Shown: piece after piece, positions 1 to 6,573 of the stretch
Numbering within the stretch: position 1 is the stretch's first letter
How the letters are laid out: each line of letters starts with the position of its first letter
The notes under the pieces: model-generated
What the model was told of the DNA's origin: nothing
Database searches by the model: none
What the model saw: only the letters and a program-made list of their open reading frames with translations
Position numbers and translations under genes: made by a program
NCBI GenBank assembly: GCA_022824405.1
Contig: JAJDZZ010000082.1
Span: forward strand, 1-44,853
DNA: 44,853 nt
Direction: 5' to 3'
Origin: Opitutales bacterium
GTDB taxonomy: Bacteria > Verrucomicrobiota > Verrucomicrobiia > Opitutales > UBA2995

Positions 1-418
1 AGTGCTTCTTCCGAGCGTCTCCAGTAGCCACCCGCGGGTTAGCACAATCACCCACGAGTTGCTTCTAATGCTTCCGAACGCTGCCATGCTTAACAAGTTT
101 TATCAGATTCGGATTGAACGCATACCATCACAAAAGGCGCAAAGAAGGATTTAACGGAGGGCGGGTTTTCCAACCCGCCTATTTAAGAAAATGGGTGACC
201 CGCCTCCCGGCGTGGCGGACTGGAAAGTCCGCCCTCCGTTACAAATCTGTGCTCATCTGCGTAATCGGCGGTTTATCTCCTTCATCCTAATTCCTCCTCT
301 TGGCGCTTCTTTGCGAGCTTGGCGAGAGTCCATTTCGATCAGGATCACGATCACGATTAATTAGCCTCTGTGCTTAATCCCCTCTCAGCATCTCTTTTCA
401 ATTCCTCATTCCTAATTC
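1..418. repeat. Gene-free stretch with paired-hairpin element and repeat string
   Basis: No gene is seen. Positions 1-120 hold no pattern I recognise. Positions 151-241 form an element of two 8-bp hairpins (listed separately). From about 241 to 420 come short repeat words also found elsewhere in the window: an ATCTGTGCTCATCTGCG word, TTGGCGAGAGTC, GATCACG units at 336-360, and CCTAATTCCTAATT, which runs into the queF stop codon. Confidence 0.8.
151..241. repeat. Paired-hairpin repeat element, copy 1
   Basis: Two perfect 8-bp hairpins: 160-179 (GGCGGGTT, loop TTCC, AACCCGCC) and 214-233 (GGCGGACT, loop GGAA, AGTCCGCC). The outer ends are also inverted, TAACGGAGGG at the left and CCCTCCGTTA at the right. 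The middle contains GACCCGCCT and CGGCGTGG. A second copy at 3431-3531 keeps the frame and loops but has different stem bases. Layout resembles bacterial REP doublets (BIMEs). Confidence 0.8.
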
Positions 419-769
419 CTAATTGCCCGTCCGCGGGCTCTTGTATTCCGCGGTGATGTGGGAATGAATGCCCCCTCTACCCTTCCAGATGGTCTCGACT
501 TTCATCCGGCGGGGAGCGCAGCATTGGACCAGGTCGTCGAGAATTTTGTTGGTGAGAGCTTCGTAGTAAATGCCTTGGTTGCGGTATCCCTGCAAATACT
601 CCTTGTAGGATTTCAGCTCGATACACCGGGCATCGGCCACGTAGGTGAGCACGATGCTTCCAAAATCCGGATGCCCCGTGACGGGGCAGACCGAGGTAAA
701 CTCCTCGGCCACGTGGCGGATTTCATAATCTCTCTCCGGGTTGGGATTTTCAAACAGGTCGATTGCCAT
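419..769 (-). CDS. queF: NADPH-dependent 7-cyano-7-deazaguanine reductase QueF
   Basis: Reduces preQ0 to preQ1 in the queuosine pathway, in the cytoplasm. The protein has the short type I QueF layout. EFTSVCP carries the nucleophilic cysteine, the downstream GHPDF carries the conserved aspartate, and ELKSYKEYL matches the QueF NADPH-binding signature. The start is the ATG at 769, giving 116 residues; a TTG at 805 would add 12 residues but has no usable ribosome-binding site. The last codons lie inside a repeat: the end of the gene forms a GCCCG-CGGA-CGGGC hairpin and the stop TAG comes from the AATTAGG repeat that follows, so the C-terminus has probably been rewritten by a repeat. It is downstream of tgt and queA on the same strand, separated from queA by about 375 bp of repeats, so it may be transcribed separately. 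Confidence 0.93.
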   Translation of the reverse strand: MAIDLFENPNPERDYEIRHVAEEFTSVCPVTGHPDFGSIVLTYVADARCIELKSYKEYLQGYRNQGIYYEALTNKILDDLVQCCAPRRMKVETIWKGRGGIHSHITAEYKSPRTGN

Positions 770-1145
770 GACCTTACTTGTTATGGCTTGGGCAGGTCCG
801 TTCAATCCTGAAAATGAAACATGGATCCCGCTTCGTCTGAAGACTACGGCAGGACACGTGCACAGGATGGGCAGGATTTGGTAGAAGGAGTGATGGAGTG
901 TTGGAATTGGGAATGGGATCTCGCCAAGGCGAGATGGCAGACTTTTACGCCAACGGCGTTGAAGAAAGGGGCGCCTCTTAGCGGTCTTGGCGAGAGTCTT
1001 TACCTTTTATCGATCAAGATCACGATCACGATTAATCTCAGCTTTTTCTTCCTTCTTGCTTCCTCCTCTGTGTTCTCTGGGTTCTCTGTGGTTATTTTCT
1101 CCTCAACCGTGGTCATCCGTGTGATCCGTGGTTAAAAAATAAGGA
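770..1145. repeat. Repeat string between queA and queF
   Basis: No gene is seen in 376 bp. It contains the ATCTCGCC-AA-GGCGAGAT palindrome near 919-936, an ACGCCAACGGCGTT hairpin at 947-960, a GGCGCC word, TTGGCGAGAGTC, GATCACG units at 1011-1034, the CTCTGTGTTCTCTGTGGTTA word and a GATCCGTGGTTA word. The ORF that runs through it on the plus strand is made of these words and has no recognisable protein. Confidence 0.75.
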
Positions 1146-2174
1146 TTATTGGATAAGCATGGCATCCCCGAAGCTGAAAAAGCGGTATTGCCGGCGCACG
1201 GCTTCCGCATAGGCCCGAAAGACAGGATCCTTGCCGGCAAAACTACAGACCAACATGAGCAGGGTGCTCTTGGGCAAATGGAAATTGGTGATCATGGCAT
1301 CGACAAATTTCCACTGGTATCCGGGGTAAATAAACAGTTCCGTCTGCGATACTTGAGGTATCAACCGACCCCGATGACCGGTGGAGGATTCCAGGACCCG
1401 GACTGAGGTGCTTCCTACCGCCACTATTCGGCGGCCTCGTTCCTTGGCCCGGTTCAAGCGGTCCGCCACATCCTTGGGAAGTTCGAAATGCTCCGCATGC
1501 ATGATGTGATCCTGCAAGCGGTCGGCCTTGACATCCTGAAAGGTTCCCCGGCCCACGTGAAGCGTCACCTTTTCCACCCGCACCCCGACAGAATCCAACC
1601 GGGAAAAGAGCTCCTCGGTAAAATGGAGTCCCGCCGTGGGCGCCGCACTGCTGCCCGGGTCCCGGGCGTATATGGTCTGGTACCGGTCCCCGGAAGCGCG
1701 GGAGCCCTTGATATACGGTGGGAGCGGGGCATGTCCGATGCGATCCAAATGACGGGGCAAATCAGATGGAGGGCAATCGAACCCGAGCAGCCTGGTCCCA
1801 TCGCCTTCCACTCCCATTACCTCGGCAGTCAACCGGTCGTCGAACACAACTTTGCATCCCACTCGCAATTTCTTGGCCGGTTTGGCCAGGACGCGTTGGA
1901 ATGGACCCACTGCCTCGTTGAGGAGGAGCACCTCGACCTTTCGCCCCCCGGTCTCCGGAAGGGTCCCAAACAACCGGGCCGGCAGCACTTTGGTGTCGTT
2001 CAATACCAGCACGTCTCCCTTCCTCAGAATTTCCGGCAAATCGAAAAAATGCTTGTGGGCAAGAGGCGCGCTACCTCGGCTCAATACCATCAATCGGGAA
2101 CGGTCGCGCGGCACGACGGGATTTTGGGCGATCAAGCCCCGGGGCAAATCATAATCGAAATCCGCGGTGCGCAT
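1146..2174 (-). CDS. queA: S-adenosylmethionine:tRNA ribosyltransferase-isomerase QueA
   Basis: Transfers and isomerises the ribosyl part of S-adenosylmethionine onto preQ1-34 in tRNA to make epoxyqueuosine. The 342-residue protein opens with the family pattern DFDYDLPRGLIAQ followed by RDRSRLMVL, has PTAGLHFT near residue 180, and VGSTSVRVLESS near 255; length is close to that of E. coli QueA. The ATG at 2174 lies 4 bp after the tgt stop codon, so the two genes are almost certainly co-transcribed. No queG or queH for the last reduction is present in the window. The 3' side runs straight into repeats. Confidence 0.96.
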   Translation of the reverse strand: MRTADFDYDLPRGLIAQNPVVPRDRSRLMVLSRGSAPLAHKHFFDLPEILRKGDVLVLNDTKVLPARLFGTLPETGGRKVEVLLLNEAVGPFQRVLAKPAKKLRVGCKVVFDDRLTAEVMGVEGDGTRLLGFDCPPSDLPRHLDRIGHAPLPPYIKGSRASGDRYQTIYARDPGSSAAPTAGLHFTEELFSRLDSVGVRVEKVTLHVGRGTFQDVKADRLQDHIMHAEHFELPKDVADRLNRAKERGRRIVAVGSTSVRVLESSTGHRGRLIPQVSQTELFIYPGYQWKFVDAMITNFHLPKSTLLMLVCSFAGKDPVFRAYAEAVRRQYRFFSFGDAMLIQ

Positions 2175-2178
2175 TTTC

Positions 2179-3300
2179 TTACTGCCCCGCCGCGTATTTC
2201 AATTCGAAGTCCGCTTTAAAGGCGGCGAAAGTCCCCTCCTCGATGCTCCGCCGCATGCCTTTCGTGAGATTCCCGTAAAACGACAGGTTGTGCAGGGTGG
2301 CCAACCGGCCGCCCAGGGACTCTCCAGCCTTGAACAGATGGCGCAGGTAACCGCGAGAGAAGTTCCGGCTGACGGCTGATTCGTTGTGGTCATCGAGCGG
2401 ATCGTTGGAATTTTTCCACCGTGCCGCGGTGAGATTTACTTCGCCAAAGGTGGTAAAAATTTTGCCGTGGCGACCATTCCGGGTGGGCAGCACGCAGTCA
2501 AACATGTCGATACCCATTTCGACCGCGTTCAACAAATCCTGCGGCGTCCCAATACCCATGAGGTAGCGCGGTCGATCGACCGGCAAATGGGGAATGGAGG
2601 GTAAAACGGCCTCTGCCGTACGGGAAAAATCGACCACTACTCCTCCGATGGCGTAGCCGGGGAAATCGAGGTCGGCCAGGATACGAGCCGACTCACGGCG
2701 CAGATCCCCAAAAAAAGATCCCTGACCTATGCCAAAAAGGAGCATGGATTGGCTCGCCCCTGTCTCCTTCCATCGGGTCCGGCAACGTTTGGCCCAACGC
2801 ATGCTGCGCCGCATGGATAATCTGGCCTGTTCGTGCGAACAAGGATAGTCGCTGCATTCATCCAGAACCATGGCCACGTCGATCCCCAGGTCGGATTGAA
2901 TATCCACCGCCTTTTCAGGGGTAAGGTTTACCGGGCTGCCATCCACGTGGGATTGGAAGGTTATTCCCTCTTCCGTGATGCGATTGGTTTTGGCCAGGGA
3001 CCAGGCCTGGTAACCGCCTGAGTCGGTCAGGATGGGGCCGTCCCATCCCATGAATTGAGCCAGTCCTCCAAAATTTTTAACGCGTTCCTCCCCCGGCCGA
3101 ACGTGCAAATGGTAGGCATTGGCCAAAATCAATTCAAATCCCAGGTTTCCCGCCTCCGTTGCGGCCACGCCCCCCTTGATGGCTCCTCCCGTGGCAACGG
3201 GCATGAAAAGAGGCGTCTGGACGTCTCCGCGCAGGGTATGGAGCACCCCGCGTCGCGCCTCGCCGTCCCGGTGGAGTAAAGTGTAGGTTTTCCGCGGCAT
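2179..3300 (-). CDS. tgt: tRNA-guanine(34) transglycosylase Tgt, with atypical zinc site
   Basis: Exchanges guanine-34 for preQ1 in GUN-anticodon tRNAs. At 373 residues it has the usual TIM-barrel length. Family motifs are clear: TPLFMPVAT near 30, TDSGGYQAWSL near 93, MVLDECSDYP near 145, and MGIGTPQDLL then DMFDCVLPTRNGRHG near 250-280. Two parts are unusual. The normal CxCxxC zinc ligands before NxSRxYLxHL are replaced: the aligned stretch is DDHNESAVSRNFSRGYLRHL with no cysteine, although the later TLHN histidine is kept. The usual LAVGE loop reads VVVDF, so the glutamate that shapes the base pocket is absent. The assignment to Tgt is supported by its position 4 bp before queA. Whether it still uses zinc is open. 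The ATG at 3300 has a palindrome rather than a clear Shine-Dalgarno in front of it. Confidence 0.92.
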   Translation of the reverse strand: MPRKTYTLLHRDGEARRGVLHTLRGDVQTPLFMPVATGGAIKGGVAATEAGNLGFELILANAYHLHVRPGEERVKNFGGLAQFMGWDGPILTDSGGYQAWSLAKTNRITEEGITFQSHVDGSPVNLTPEKAVDIQSDLGIDVAMVLDECSDYPCSHEQARLSMRRSMRWAKRCRTRWKETGASQSMLLFGIGQGSFFGDLRRESARILADLDFPGYAIGGVVVDFSRTAEAVLPSIPHLPVDRPRYLMGIGTPQDLLNAVEMGIDMFDCVLPTRNGRHGKIFTTFGEVNLTAARWKNSNDPLDDHNESAVSRNFSRGYLRHLFKAGESLGGRLATLHNLSFYGNLTKGMRRSIEEGTFAAFKADFELKYAAGQ

Positions 3301-3668
3301 GGAAATGAAATCTCGCTATGGCGAGATGGCACAAAGGCGCCTAGCGGCGCCCAAAGGCGCGGAGAGAGGAGAGGGATCTCGCAAAGATCGCAAAGCAACG
3401 CAAAGTGATCCGGCTTCGCCGGAACAGGATTTAACGGAGGGGGGACATTCCTGTCCCCCGCCATGTTTTGCGAGAGGGGGACCCGCCTTCGCCAGAGGTC
3501 TTCGGCGTGGTAGGGGACAGGAATATCCCTCCTCTGTTCTTGGCGAGAGGCTTTTCTTTATTTCGATCAAGATCACGATTATTCGTGGTTCATCTTTCTC
3601 CCAATTCATAATTCCTAATTCCTAATTCCTAATTCCTAATTCCTAATTGGTGCCATCGGCGCCTTTTG
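3301..3668. repeat. Repeat-filled gap between the ferredoxin gene and tgt
   Basis: No gene is seen in 368 bp. In order it holds the AAATCTCGC-TAT-GCGAGAT palindrome (3306-3324), GGCGCC hairpins (3338-3356), a CCGGCTTCGCCGG hairpin near 3411-3424, paired-hairpin element copy 2 (3431-3531), GATCACG (3563-3580), five CCTAATT units (3610-3649), and a GGTGCC-ATC-GGCGCC hairpin (3649-3664) just after the ferredoxin stop in its direction of reading. Confidence 0.75.
3431..3531. repeat. Paired-hairpin repeat element, copy 2
   Basis: The first hairpin (3440-3459) is GGGGGACA, loop TTCC, TGTCCCCC. The second (3512-3531) is AGGGGACA, loop GGAA, then TATCCCTC, imperfectly paired. The left edge TTTAACGGAGGG and the inner words GACCCGCCT and CGGCGTGG match copy 1 at 151-241, while the stem bases differ and still pair. 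Confidence 0.75.
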
Positions 3669-3893
3669 CTATCCTTCAATACGGATTATGTTTACCGGGC
3701 AGCTTTTTTCCGCTCTACGGAGCGTCTCGGCGTCGTCTTCCCAACCCTCGCCAAACTGTAAATTGTCTTTTACCCGTAATACGTAGCGCAGTTGGGCCAG
3801 GCCTTCATCATTCATATGCCAGTAATCCGGAGCCACCTCGCAACAGAGGTCGCACCCGATACATTCCCGGTGTTTATGGATAATGTGCAGCAT
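3669..3893 (-). CDS. Single-cluster [4Fe-4S] ferredoxin
   Basis: A 74-residue electron carrier. Cysteines 11, 14 and 17 form CxxCxxC (ECIGCDLCC) and Cys65 is followed by proline (SCPVNII), the pattern of small one-cluster ferredoxins; an extra Cys18 is present. It has no signal peptide, so it is cytoplasmic. It follows the U32-family gene on the same strand with a 38-bp gap, so it may supply electrons to that enzyme or to another enzyme of the cluster; this link is inferred from position only. A hairpin followed by AATTAGG repeats begins a few bases after the stop codon and may act as a 3' end. Confidence 0.85.
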   Translation of the reverse strand: MLHIIHKHRECIGCDLCCEVAPDYWHMNDEGLAQLRYVLRVKDNLQFGEGWEDDAETLRRAEKSCPVNIIRIEG

Positions 3894-3931
3894 GGGGAAA
3901 AATCAATCGGACGGCAGGCAGGGATATCGGC

Positions 3932-5176
3932 CTAACGGACCGCTGGAACCATGAGGAAAACCTTATCGTTGGGGCGTACCATTTGCCCTACCCGGATAGA
4001 GAATACATCCTTGGGTTGGACTGCATTCACCTTCCCGCGGTCAAGGTGGATTTCCTCCACCCTTCCATCCACAACCCCGGTGGTCTTGCCGATTATAGCA
4101 AAATCGTCGCCCACCGAGACCTTCCCCGTGGCCGCGATTTCCGCCACCTTGAGTTTGCTGTAATAATGGGTCACCTTTCCCACCTGGACCTTGCGCTTGC
4201 TCGCTTTGGACCCGTATTGACCCGACCAGCCTTGCTCCCGCCCCAAGTAATAACCGGAGGACAGTCCCCGATTGTAAACGGAATCCAGATCTCCCAACAA
4301 GGCCTCCACCAACTCGGGGGAGTAGGTTCCCGCCCGAACCGCATCGATAGCCCTGCGGTAAGCCGTGACCACGGTGTAGACGTACTCGGGAGCGCGACCC
4401 CGGCCTTCGATTTTCAATACCTTGATACCGGATTGCAGCAGTTCATCGAGAAACTCGATGGTCGAAATATCGTTGGGCGACATGACAAAATTATTGTCGA
4501 TGGTCAGCTTCTGTCCGGTTTCCTTATCCACCACGTCGTACTCCCTGCGACAATTCTGAATACAGGCTCCGCGGTTGGCCGAAGCGTTGTCCGTATGGAG
4601 TGACATCCCGCAGCGCCCGGAAATCGCGATGCACAAGGCGCCGTGGGCAAAGGCTTCGATCTCCGCCGGTCGACCTGAAGGTCCCCGCACATCCTCCCGC
4701 ACGATGCGTTCGTAGAGTTTGCCAATCATGCTCAAACTCAACTCGCGGGCGAGGACGATGCGGTCGCAATATTGGGTATAAAATTTGAAGGCCTCGAAAT
4801 TTGAAACGGAGAGTTGGGTGGACAGGTGCACCTCCAGGCCCAGTTCACGGGCCCGCTGAATGCAGGCCATATCGGCGGCGATGACGGCATCGACCCCATG
4901 CTCCGCCGCCGCGTCCAGCAGTCTGTAGACCAGTTTCAGGTCGTGGTCGTAGAGCAGGGTGTTCAGGGCAAGGCAGGCTTTTATCCTACCCTCCCGGCAC
5001 CGCCTCATTATTTCGGGCAGGTCGGGCAAATGAAAGGACCGGCGCGACCTGGCCCTCATGTTCAATTGGGCCAGCCCAAAATAAACCGCGTCGGCGCCCG
5101 CCGCTATGCCCGCTTGCAGGGAGGGGTAACAACCGGCCGGAGCCAGGAGTTCGGGCAAGGGAAGGTCGGCTTTCAT
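3932..5176 (-). CDS. U32-family protein, TrhP/YegQ-like tRNA hydroxylation enzyme
   Basis: A 414-residue protein of the 'peptidase U32' family. The family signature is intact: [19 protein letters not shown], followed by [11 protein letters not shown], giving four cysteines that in characterised relatives bind an Fe-S cluster. The N-terminal barrel begins [26 protein letters not shown], and a small beta-rich C-terminal domain starts near residue 325. Relatives TrhP (YegQ) and RlhA hydroxylate tRNA uridine-34 and 23S rRNA C2501 using prephenate. Its length and its position beside tgt, queA and queF favour a tRNA wobble (ho5U34) role here, which is an inference. A true protease role is unlikely. 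The neighbouring ferredoxin fits an Fe-S enzyme. The ATG at 5176 has no strong ribosome-binding site. Confidence 0.88.
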   Translation of the reverse strand: MKADLPLPELLAPAGCYPSLQAGIAAGADAVYFGLAQLNMRARSRRSFHLPDLPEIMRRCREGRIKACLALNTLLYDHDLKLVYRLLDAAAEHGVDAVIAADMACIQRARELGLEVHLSTQLSVSNFEAFKFYTQYCDRIVLARELSLSMIGKLYERIVREDVRGPSGRPAEIEAFAHGALCIAISGRCGMSLHTDNASANRGACIQNCRREYDVVDKETGQKLTIDNNFVMSPNDISTIEFLDELLQSGIKVLKIEGRGRAPEYVYTVVTAYRRAIDAVRAGTYSPELVEALLGDLDSVYNRGLSSGYYLGREQGWSGQYGSKASKRKVQVGKVTHYYSKLKVAEIAATGKVSVGDDFAIIGKTTGVVDGRVEEIHLDRGKVNAVQPKDVFSIRVGQMVRPNDKVFLMVPAVR

Positions 5177-5492
5177 CCGGATTCGGAGAGAAGAGGAAAA
5201 ACCACAGAGGACACAGAGAGAGGAGCGCGCTGAGGCGCGCCAATTAGGAATTAGGAATTGAGAAAGAGGTTAACCACGGATTACACGGATAGGCACGGAT
5301 TTAAATGAGGAATCGGGAGGAGACCTTGGCGATCTTGGGGATCTTGGCGAGAGTCAATTTCTTCACCCTCATTCGATCACGATCACGATCAGGATCACGA
5401 TTATTGTCAGCTTTATCTTCCTTCTTGCTTCCTCCTCTGTGTCCTCTGGGTTCTCTGTGGTTATTCTCTCCTAATCGGTGGTTTAGACTTTC
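5177..5492. repeat. Repeat string upstream of the U32 gene
   Basis: No gene is seen. It contains a GCGCGC-TGAG-GCGCGC hairpin followed by CAATTAGGAATTAGG (5228-5255), an ACCACGGATTACACGGAT word, TTGGCGAGAGTC (5344-5355), four GATCACG/GATCAGG units (5373-5402), and the CTCTGTGTCCTCTGGGTTCTCTGTGG word. The word order is the same as at 960-1145, 6460-6590 and 12900-13075. Confidence 0.75.
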
Positions 5493-5954
5493 TCAGGAGA
5501 TCTCAAAAATGGCTTCGATCTCTACGGAGATATTGCCGGGCAGGGCCGCCACTCCCAAAGCGCTGCGGGTTCCGACCCCGGCATCCTGGCCGAATACCTG
5601 GGCGAACAATTCGCTGCACCCGTTGATAACGGCCGGGTGCCGATGGAAATCGGGCGTGCTGTTGACCAGTCCCAAAACCTTTACAACCCGCACCACCCGA
5701 TCGAGTGATCCCAGGCCGTGGCGAAGGGTTGACAACAAAGCCAGGCCGGTTTGGCGAGCCGCGCGGTAGCCCCCGTCCAGATCGACCTCCGATCCGACCC
5801 GGCCCTGCAGCATGGAACCATCCGAACAGACGGGACCGTGCCCGGACAGGTAGGCCAGGTTATCGACAATGAGCAGGGGTTTGTAGACCCCGGCAGGAGT
5901 GGGAGGCGGAGGTAATTCGATGTTGAGTTGAGAAATTATCGCTTCGGCATTCAT
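5493..5954 (-). CDS. RidA/YjgF family protein
   Basis: A 153-residue member of the RidA superfamily, whose best-known members hydrolyse reactive enamine/imine intermediates; this longer variant belongs to a subgroup with less certain activity. Seen: the N-terminal sheet and YLSGHGPV region, and the C-terminal GTRSALGVAALPGNISVEIEAIFEI, which carries the conserved arginine that binds the substrate carboxylate in RidA. The start is taken as the ATG at 5954, because the in-frame extension to 6008 is a translation of the cacaaagg octamer repeat. An 18-bp palindrome (ATCTCGCC/GGCGAGAT) ends 7 bp before this ATG. No operon partner is evident. Confidence 0.87.
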   Translation of the reverse strand: MNAEAIISQLNIELPPPPTPAGVYKPLLIVDNLAYLSGHGPVCSDGSMLQGRVGSEVDLDGGYRAARQTGLALLSTLRHGLGSLDRVVRVVKVLGLVNSTPDFHRHPAVINGCSELFAQVFGQDAGVGTRSALGVAALPGNISVEIEAIFEIS

Positions 5955-5961
5955 GAATTTG

Positions 5962-5979
5962 ATCTCGCCAAGGCGAGAT
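5962..5979. promoter_or_regulatory. Start-proximal palindrome before the RidA gene
   Basis: ATCTCGCC and GGCGAGAT pair with a two-base AA centre and end 7 bp before the RidA ATG (5954). The same palindrome with a three-base centre ends 5-6 bp before the tgt ATG (3306-3324), and an identical 18-mer lies near 919-936. It occupies the place of a Shine-Dalgarno site, so a role in translation or mRNA structure is possible but untested. Confidence 0.5.
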
Positions 5980-6459
5980 GGCACAAAGGCACAGAGGCAC
6001 AAAGGCACAAAGGTTGAGAGAGGTCAGGTTGAAGAGTCTTTAATGGAATAAATTAAGGCTGAAAGCATGCGGTCGATTTCAAATGTGAGATTTTCCAAAT
6101 CCGCAAATTGATCTTTCCCGATGAAATCCAGGTTGACTGAAATTTGCAACTGGGTTTGAAGTTCAAATAAGGAGCCGGACGCTATTTGAAGGAATCGAAT
6201 GTATTCTTGAGTGGACCTTCTTCCGTAACCTTCAGCAATGTTGCTTGGAATCGAAATAGAGCAGCGGCGGATTTGTGAAGTTAAGCCGTACACTTCAGAG
6301 GAAGGAAAATTGCGGGTCAGTCCATAGATTTTTGTCACCAAGTCGATTCCCTTTTGCCAAACGATCAAATCTCGATATGTTCTGACCCTGCTCACTTTGT
6401 GCCTTTGTGCCTTTGTGCCTTTGTGCCTTTGTGCCTTTGTGCCTTTGTGCCTTTGTGCC
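5980..6459 (-). mobile_element. Putative cassette: IVS gene between inverted octamer arrays
   Basis: The four-helix-bundle gene (6024-6395) lies between a left array of four GGCACAAA-type units (5980-6011) and a right array of exactly eight TTTGTGCC units (6396-6459). The arrays are reverse complements of each other, so the gene is bounded by inverted repeats. The GTG start codon directly adjoins the right array. Two broken copies of the same gene elsewhere (12768-12890, 25425-25465) carry the same array at their start. No transposase is encoded inside, so any movement would need help from elsewhere or homologous recombination. Confidence 0.5.
6024..6395 (-). CDS. Four-helix bundle protein (23S rRNA IVS / S23 family)
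   Basis: A 123-residue helical protein of the family first noted inside 23S rRNA intervening sequences and related to the Avd accessory protein of diversity-generating retroelements. Family hallmarks are the opening YRDLIVWQKGIDLVTKIY, the middle TSQIRRCSISIPSNIAEGYGRRS, and the third-helix pattern FLQIASGSLFELQTQL. It starts with GTG at 6395, immediately next to eight TTTGTGCC units. No reverse transcriptase and no 23S gene is nearby, so the role is unknown. Two truncated copies are present in the window, which suggests that the gene has been copied about. Confidence 0.9.
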   Translation of the reverse strand: MSRVRTYRDLIVWQKGIDLVTKIYGLTRNFPSSEVYGLTSQIRRCSISIPSNIAEGYGRRSTQEYIRFLQIASGSLFELQTQLQISVNLDFIGKDQFADLENLTFEIDRMLSALIYSIKDSST

Positions 6460-6573
6460 TTTTCTTATCGGTCTTGGCGATCTTGGCGAGAGTCCCTTCT
6501 ATATTCGATCACGATTAATTTCAGGATCTTCATCCTTTCTCCCTCTCTCTGTGGTCTCTGTGGTTAATCTCTC

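Noticed and set aside
3301-3430. preQ1 riboswitch upstream of tgt
   Set aside because: The leader is made of repeat words; no preQ1 aptamer pattern was recognised.
6396-6459. Octamer array as a CRISPR array
   Set aside because: Units are contiguous 8-bp repeats without spacers, and no cas genes are present.
5980-6459. Diversity-generating retroelement (IVS/Avd similarity)
   Set aside because: No reverse transcriptase, template repeat or variable repeat is seen in the window.
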